From contig JAJEKV010000115.1 in the NCBI GenBank assembly GCA_021234155.1, positions 380,580-444,579 on the forward strand: a stretch of DNA of 64,000 bases, read 5' to 3'. The stretch's first letter is position 1, and each line of letters begins with the position of its first letter. The position numbers and the translations under genes were made by a program. Positions 59,344 to 64,000 of the stretch are shown here, in pieces. The stretch comes from Isoetes taiwanensis. Taxonomy: Eukaryota > Streptophyta > Lycopodiopsida > Isoetales > Isoetaceae. The notes below the pieces were generated by a model, which saw only the letters and a program-made list of their open reading frames with translations, was not told the origin of the DNA and did not search any database.

Positions 59344-59704
59344 ATACGCTGGAATCTACGGTTATGAAAGTACCGATAAAGTTGTGTAATAATCCCACGA
59401 GGCTAAATTATAGCATGCAATTAGGCAACGGTAGCCTATGTTCGCATCATGGGATCCGCCATATCCTAGCCGCATCGTATGCAGGCCGCATAAAAGACAA
59501 GTTGTTATTGTGGCAAACAAGATGCCACGCCCTTGGCATGACGCTGTCATCCACAAGCCACGATGTGAATAGACGCTGTCATCCACATGCAAATTCAAGA
59601 TTTACCCGCAAGTTATCACATAATCTAGCTAGATATTTGTGTTACATATACTTTTCCATTAATAAATTAGAATTTATACATACAACGAGGTGTATCGCTT
59701 GTGG

Positions 59705-59774
59705 AGATCATAACGACGGAAATCCATTGATTGCTACCTAATTGCAAGAATGGCATTTCAAGGCCGCGGTGATC
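59705..59774. repeat. Intergenic ~70-bp unit, copy 2
   Basis: Begins GATCATAACGACGG and ends CAAGGCCGCGGTGATC. Its middle (ATCCATTGATTGCTACCTAA) is shared with the copy at 60565. It lies downstream of MAS-family member 3. Confidence 0.8.
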
Positions 59775-59869
59775 TTTTAATAAAACAAAACAAGAGAACA
59801 GATAGAAGCAAGAAACAGAGCAAATTTTTCTTTGAAACAAAAAAATATATATACAATGGCTACGGATCT

Positions 59870-60217
59870 TCATGATCCCAGAGTGAAGCCGTGAAAGTCG
59901 GCGTTTCTCATCCTCCCGCAGCCAAGCTTTTCTCCATATCTTCTAGCCAAGGAAATATTGTGTGCGCTTAAATCGCCGACCCTACGGGCTATTGGCCTCT
60001 CGGCATACTGGTTAATGTTGCCAGCGAGCTCAAGGTCTCGCCATGCAAAGAAGCCCCCTCGTGAATTCTAACTCCGCCCACCGCTTCCATCTTCTACGAC
60101 GACGACGGTTGTTTTGGCCGCGGAACCTCCTTGAATCTCTTCATCACCACAAAGAAGGGTGATGTCCGCTGGCAGCCTGGGCGCCGGGCCGCTATCGGAG
60201 GAGGATGATGATGCCAT
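59870..60217 (-). CDS. MAS-family small protein, member 3
   Basis: Starts MASSSSSDSGPAPRLPADITL at 60217 and then shifts frame (MKRFKEV in another frame), losing continuity. The whole gene and its flanks (59705-60340) are a diverged duplicate of 60565-61235. The first twenty residues and the TATA-to-ATG distance are the best conserved parts. Confidence 0.5.
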
Positions 60218-60306
60218 CTGAGGAGAAGGCGGAAGGCGGAAGGCGGAGAAGATGAGCGTAATAAGGCGGAAGAGGATCGGAGGTCGAAGGCAAGATAGAA
60301 GGTCTT

Positions 60307-60315
60307 CTATTTATA
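60307..60315 (-). promoter_or_regulatory. TATA box of MAS-family member 3
   Basis: TATAAATAG on the minus strand, about 90 bp before the ATG at 60217. The same sequence at the same spacing precedes member 4. Confidence 0.75.
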
Positions 60316-60339
60316 ACAGGGATTTCAGAGTAGCTTGAG

Positions 60340-60402
60340 TCACACGACGCCAAGGATGCCGTGGGTCGAAAATGGACCGCTATTTCTCAAGGCCGTGGTG
60401 AG
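60340..60402. repeat. Intergenic ~63-bp unit, copy 3
   Basis: TCACACGACGCCAAG to CAAGGCCGTGGTGAGG. It lies 25 bp upstream of the TATA box of member 3. Confidence 0.75.
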
Positions 60403-60564
60403 GAAAAAAAGGACCAGCATTTCTTCTAACGCCTTTTCTTCCGCAGAAAGCTCGTGGTGATAATTTTTATTGATAATTTCGTGATACAATCTATACATAA
60501 GTAATTTTATCGATACATAACTAAAGATAGAACTTCTCATTGAAGCAAAATAGAACAAGATGGA

Positions 60565-60633
60565 GATCACACGACGCCAAATCCATTGATTGCTACCTAA
60601 TTGCAAGCAAGGCATTTCAAGGCCGCGGTGATA
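60565..60633. repeat. Intergenic ~69-bp unit, copy 4
   Basis: GATCACACGACGCCAA to CAAGGCCGCGGTGAT. It lies downstream of member 4 and shares its middle with the unit at 59705. Confidence 0.8.
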
Positions 60634-60857
60634 TTTTAATAAAACATAACATACATTGGAACAAGAGGATAGATAGAAGCAAAAAAAAATAGAGAAAACT
60701 TTTCTTTGAAGCAAAAAAATAGATAGATACAACGGCTAGGGATCTTCATGATCCTCTAGCTGATTTTCATGTCCCCCGCAAACTGAAGCCGTAAGGTCGC
60801 TGTTTTCATCCTCCCGCAGCTCTGAGCTTTTCTCCATATCTTCTAAGGCTCGCGAAA

Positions 60858-61131
60858 TCATGTGAGCAGCTTCAACCGCCGCCCTCGGCTCGCCGCCTCT
60901 TGGTACATGGCTAATGTTTCCACGAGCTCAACGCCTCGCCGCAGGCAGCAGCCTCCCTCGCGGAAGGTTAACTGGCCGACCGCCTCATTGTTCTCGGCGA
61001 CGAGACGGTTGTTTTCATCATGGATCTCCTTGAATCTCTTCATCACCACCGCAAGGGTGATGTCCACGGGCAGCCTGGGCCGGGAGTGCTATCTTGGCGT
61101 GGTCGCTGTTAGAGGAAGATGATGATGCCAT
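60858..61131 (-). CDS. MAS-family small protein, member 4 (one frameshift)
   Basis: Starts MASSSSSNSDHAK at 61131; after a one-base shift the frame continues RLPVDITLAVVMKRFKEI, HDENNRLVAENNEAVGQL and ends RGRRLKLLT at 60858, giving about 90 residues. The RLPxDITLxVVMKRFKE block matches member 3 across frames, and member 1 shares DIxLxVxMKRxKE. Charged, helical, possibly coiled coil. Function unknown. Confidence 0.55.
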
Positions 61132-61219
61132 CGAGCAGAAGGTGGAAGGCGGAAGCCGGAAGTAGAAGATGAGCGTAAGGCGGAAGGCGATCGGAGGTCG
61201 CCGCGTGGACATCGGTCTT

Positions 61220-61228
61220 CTATTTATA
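61220..61228 (-). promoter_or_regulatory. TATA box of MAS-family member 4
   Basis: TATAAATAG on the minus strand about 90 bp before the ATG at 61131, immediately downstream of a partial intergenic unit (61235-61266: TCACACGAAG...GCCGCGGTGAGG). Confidence 0.75.
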
Positions 61229-61314
61229 ACATGAGTCACACGAAGTTGCTTCTCGCCGCGGTGAGGAATAAATAAATTAATTGTTTTTTCCAATAATATT
61301 TCATTTCTTCGAGA

Positions 61315-62359
61315 TAGATATCACACCACGCAGTAAAAACCTAGATATGACGTAAAAATCGACCGATGTATTTCAAGGTGGATGTGAATAAATACAAATA
61401 AAATAATTTTATTAGGAATTTCGGAAGGACAACTGCACATAAATAATTTTACCGATACAAGTTGGAAAACATATAACTTCCAATTTTTCAAGCTTCGTCG
61501 CCAATTTCATGCTCTTTTCAATCCCCTCGCCAGACCGATCCAACAAGGCAATGACTTCCATGTTATCGACCCCCTTCCAACCTTGGGTGAGTCAAGCCGC
61601 CAGCCTAAAAAATTTAACATATTGCTCGCCAGCAGACCGCTTGGTCGCCAAAATATTGTAGCACAACATCCCGCCAATTGCTATCACCCTTTCAAGTGTT
61701 TGATGCCAATTGGGAATGGTTCCCTAACATGCATAATGCACGGATGTAATAGACAAACTCAAGACCTTTTGACTGAAAGTTCTCTGAAGACGATTATCTC
61801 CCCATTAACTAATCTTGAGATATATCGTAACAATGTAGAGTCCTTCAATCTTTCCCTGCCCCCCGCTGCATGTCGGCAAGAAAAATCATCTACTTCCCAC
61901 AAATAAGAACCCTCAAGCTTATCTTCTTCACATTTATCCTCATCTACTGTGCTTATGCCGCCGCTGATTGATCAAGGGCCCGCCAAACCAGAGATCCCGT
62001 TATGCCTTTGCACGGAGACGCTGGAATTCTTCTTCCGCTGGTAGATTCGGCCTCATCTTGAGCAAATCGAGACTCCAGCCTCTCATAGGCTTTTTAAGCT
62101 TTATAGCATTGCCGTATAATTAGACACTTCAAACATCTCTTTGTCCAAATCCTCTTCAAAAATCTAGGCCTAAGTTTACCCATTCGCCAAGGTAACCGAT
62201 AAGCTCGCCTTCCCTAGCACACATTTCAGAATAAAGACGGGTTCCTCAAGATATCACTTAGCAATAGGTATTCTTTTGCCTTCCACTAAAATTCATGCTA
62301 TGTCGACAACTTCTTTTCATCCTCATCCCCATCCTCATCACCTTCGTAATCATCTCCTC
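61315..62359. other. Unrecognised coding remnants, minus strand
   Basis: A divergent intergenic unit (GATATCACACCACGC, 61318 onward) is followed by minus-strand stretches such as GSYLWEVDDFSCRHAAGG, RYISRLVNGEIIVFRELS and EEDLDKEMFEVSNYTAML in changing frames. They look like a decayed or error-containing continuation of the gene to the right. No family recognised. Confidence 0.35.
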
Positions 62360-62895
62360 CTCCGGGTTCACCCAAGGCCGCAAGGCCAAGCTAAAACTCC
62401 TACATTCTTGCTCTCTTCTTCTTGTAGATCTATCTCCATTTCTACGCCATAGTCAAGATCATCACACATAATGACCCCTTGGCTTAAAGATTTCATTGTT
62501 TCCAAGTATCTTCTGGGTTTGGCCGAAAGCGTAATGCAATAACTAGCAAATGCAAACGGCAAAGAGAAATAAGATACCTTCTAAGCACAAGGACGCAGCC
62601 AGAGGAGCCCGCTGGCGCAAAGATTCTTGAAAACATCTTCCCTGCTTGCAAATGGGAAGCCGCCTCTAGAGCTGGTTTTGGAATCCACGAGCCGTGGACA
62701 TCCGCAAAGGACGGCGCCGAGACCAAGCGGTCCGGTGAAAGCTAAGGCAACCTCGCTGATAGCATCCAAGCTCGCCATCGCTTGCCATGATGTCCAACTC
62801 CTTGCAATAGAACGGATAAATCGCAATGGGCGAACTTCCTCGTTGTCATGAGGGGCGGATGCATACCATTCCGTGAACTTCACATAACAATCCAT
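62360..62895 (-). CDS. Unrecognised protein, probably with an intron
   Basis: The first exon starts MDCYVKFTEWYAS at 62895, runs through ISEVALAFTGPLGLGAVL and ends near FKNLCASGLLWLR at a donor AAG/GTATCT (about 62578). An acceptor CCCAG near 62518 leads to RYLETMKSLSQGVIMCDDL, YGVEMEIDLQEEES and a Gly/Asp-rich acidic tail. No known domain. It lies downstream of the histone H3-like gene in the same orientation. Confidence 0.4.
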
Positions 62896-63022
62896 GGCTA
62901 AGCAAACGACGAAACAAGAAGATGTTTAGGAGCGTAAGCATACCGCCACTTTTGAACTCAAGTAGCCGCTTGTCGACATGAAAGGGGACACGTACCGCTG
63001 TGGGGAGATTTGTCCGCACATT

Positions 63023-63054
63023 TTAGGGTTAGGGTTAGGTTAGGGTTAGGGTTG
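63023..63054. repeat. Short TTAGGG telomere-like tract
   Basis: Five to six TTAGGG/TAGGG units, one shortened, lie next to the intergenic unit at 63055. In plants, short AGGGTT boxes are common in promoters. The tract is too short to be a telomere. Confidence 0.75.
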
Positions 63055-63123
63055 GATCACACGACGCCAAGACTACTATGTGCAACAAAAGCACAATGCT
63101 TGTCGCGCAAGGCCGCGGTGATC
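63055..63123. repeat. Intergenic ~69-bp unit, copy 5
   Basis: GATCACACGACGCCAAG to CAAGGCCGCGGTGATC, the clearest example of inverted GATCAC/GTGATC ends. It lies between the histone-like gene and the gene starting at 62895. Confidence 0.85.
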
Positions 63124-63293
63124 CTCACGATAACATTAAAAAAAAAAAATACAAAGTGCTAAGCTAGGCTTCTAAGAAAGAAATGGACTAAGAGATTGCT
63201 TTATAAAGCCATTACATTAAGAAATATTATACATATGAAAAACACAAAGGCACTTCACGGCCTTTTTTCTGGGGGTCTTTCTTCTTGTTGTAT

Positions 63294-63867
63294 TCAGCCA
63301 TAAAATTTTGACCATAGTACTGGATCCCTTATGCGTAAGACGAGGCGCATGTCCTTGGGCATGACAACCACCCGCTTGGCATGTATTGTCGCAAGTCGCG
63401 AGTCCTCGAACAGACCGACACCAACCGCCTCCAAGCCATTTGAAGAGCATTTAAGGCGCTTGCTTGAATTCTCAGAATCGGTATGATGTATCGCACCACA
63501 CTCTTGCGTAATCTCTTTCACGCAGCCCGGCAAATGGGAGACGGGAATGACCATCTCTGCTCTTCCTCGATACTTAATCTCGCCGGGCTTTTAATGCCGC
63601 TTCGCCTTCCGCTTCCCGCCACTACCCCTCACCCACCCCAAAGATTTGGAGCTCCTGTTCGCCGACTCTTCCTACCGCCTCCTCACCCCAAAGATTTGCA
63701 GCCGCTTCTCGCCACTTCTTCCGCCGCCTCCTCACATTCCTCGTCGCTTTCCCTTTCTCGGGCGCTTGGGCCTCCTCCTTGATTTGAAGGTCCCGCACAT
63801 CCACAGGAGGAGCAGGAGGAGCAAGAAGAGCAAGAAGAGGCGGCTGCCCAATAATTAATCCGGCCAT
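63294..63867 (-). CDS. Divergent histone H3-like gene (frameshifted)
   Basis: The C-terminal frame reads GLFEDSRLATIHAKRVVVMP then KDMRLVLRIRD, which matches the H3 L1-alpha2-alpha3 region (GLFEDTNLCAIHAKRV, MPKDIQLARRIR). Upstream, in alternating frames, come ALKARRD, KYR, MVIP, LPFAGL, VKEITQE and SALNALQMA, the equivalents of ALREIRRY, KLPFQRLVREI and SAVMALQEA. At least two single-base shifts separate these pieces. The N-terminal frame from 63867 (MAGLIIGQPPLLALL..., RNVRRRRKKWREAAANLWGE) is unlike a normal H3 tail, and the C-terminus is extended (PVLWSKFYG). It could be a variant histone, a pseudogene, or a histone carried by a large element. Confidence 0.65.
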
Positions 63868-64000
63868 ATTCTCGCCACGGTCTTCTCACATTTTCATCCT
63901 CCGCCTCCTCAACCGGAGTGCACCTCCCTACTTACTCCCGAGTCCGCTTCTCCTCCCGCCTCATCATGCGCGGATTTCTTTTTCCGGTCTTCTGTTAGGC
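63868..64000. other. Window edge
   Basis: CTC/CCG-rich sequence upstream of the histone-like start. No feature is supported. Confidence 0.3.

Noticed and set aside
63023-63054. Chromosome end
   Set aside because: Only five to six units, and gene-like sequence continues on both sides.

Overview
The window is nuclear DNA of a land plant. It holds intron-bearing genes with GT-AG and GC-AG splice sites, a very long PLS-type pentatricopeptide-repeat (PPR) gene, malectin-like receptor kinases, a SWIM/RING protein, several Ty1/copia retrotransposons, a Helitron helicase remnant and Pogo-type DNA transposons. The mixture of PPR repeats with long insertions, a tyrosine-recombinase gene and a DNA methyltransferase gene looks more like a seedless plant (fern or lycophyte grade) than a flowering plant. 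That placement is inference.

Layout. 1-4.1 kb: direct repeats, a SWIM/RING gene (minus) and a foldback element in its upstream region. 4.8-8.9 kb: a decayed copia element (minus). 9.0-9.8 kb: an element with long terminal inverted repeats. 10.3-10.6 kb: tandem repeats with a tRNA-like B box. 11.7-13.3 kb: a multi-exon tyrosine-recombinase-like gene (plus). 15.6-17.1 kb: a malectin-like gene without a kinase (minus). 19.5-22.5 kb: the large PPR gene (plus), with a second PPR fragment after it. 25-28.4 kb: a patchwork of copia, Pogo and Helitron remnants with SINE-like repeats. 29.5-30.0 kb: three exons of a RAE1-like WD40 gene fragment (minus). 31.1-38.6 kb: the most unusual region. A five-exon beta-class DNA methyltransferase gene (minus) and a DUF7869-like gene (plus) diverge from an array of palindromes spaced about 42 bp apart, and a second such array sits inside a methyltransferase intron. 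39.2-43.9 kb: a complete 4.66-kb Pogo-like element with TA target-site duplication. 44.3-46.8 kb: an intact malectin-like receptor kinase gene (plus), paralogous to the kinase-less gene. 48.2-51.8 kb: a 5'-truncated copia element (plus). 51.8-64 kb: a gene-dense but unrecognised segment. It has paired 600-bp repeats, at least four tandem members of a small MAS-initiated gene family with TATA boxes about 90 bp upstream, a divergent histone H3-like gene, and a recurrent ~69-bp inverted-end unit lying between the genes.

The intact-looking host genes are the two malectin genes and, with small defects, the PPR and SWIM/RING genes. The repeat-rich regions contain reading frames that are conserved in sequence but interrupted by single-base indels, often at homopolymers or at CCGG/TCGA sites. 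That could reflect decay, or consensus errors at methylated sites in a long-read assembly. The 31-38.6 kb and 52-64 kb segments, which carry a DNA methyltransferase, a histone-like gene and regular palindromic units, are the best candidates for an undescribed large mobile or endogenised element.
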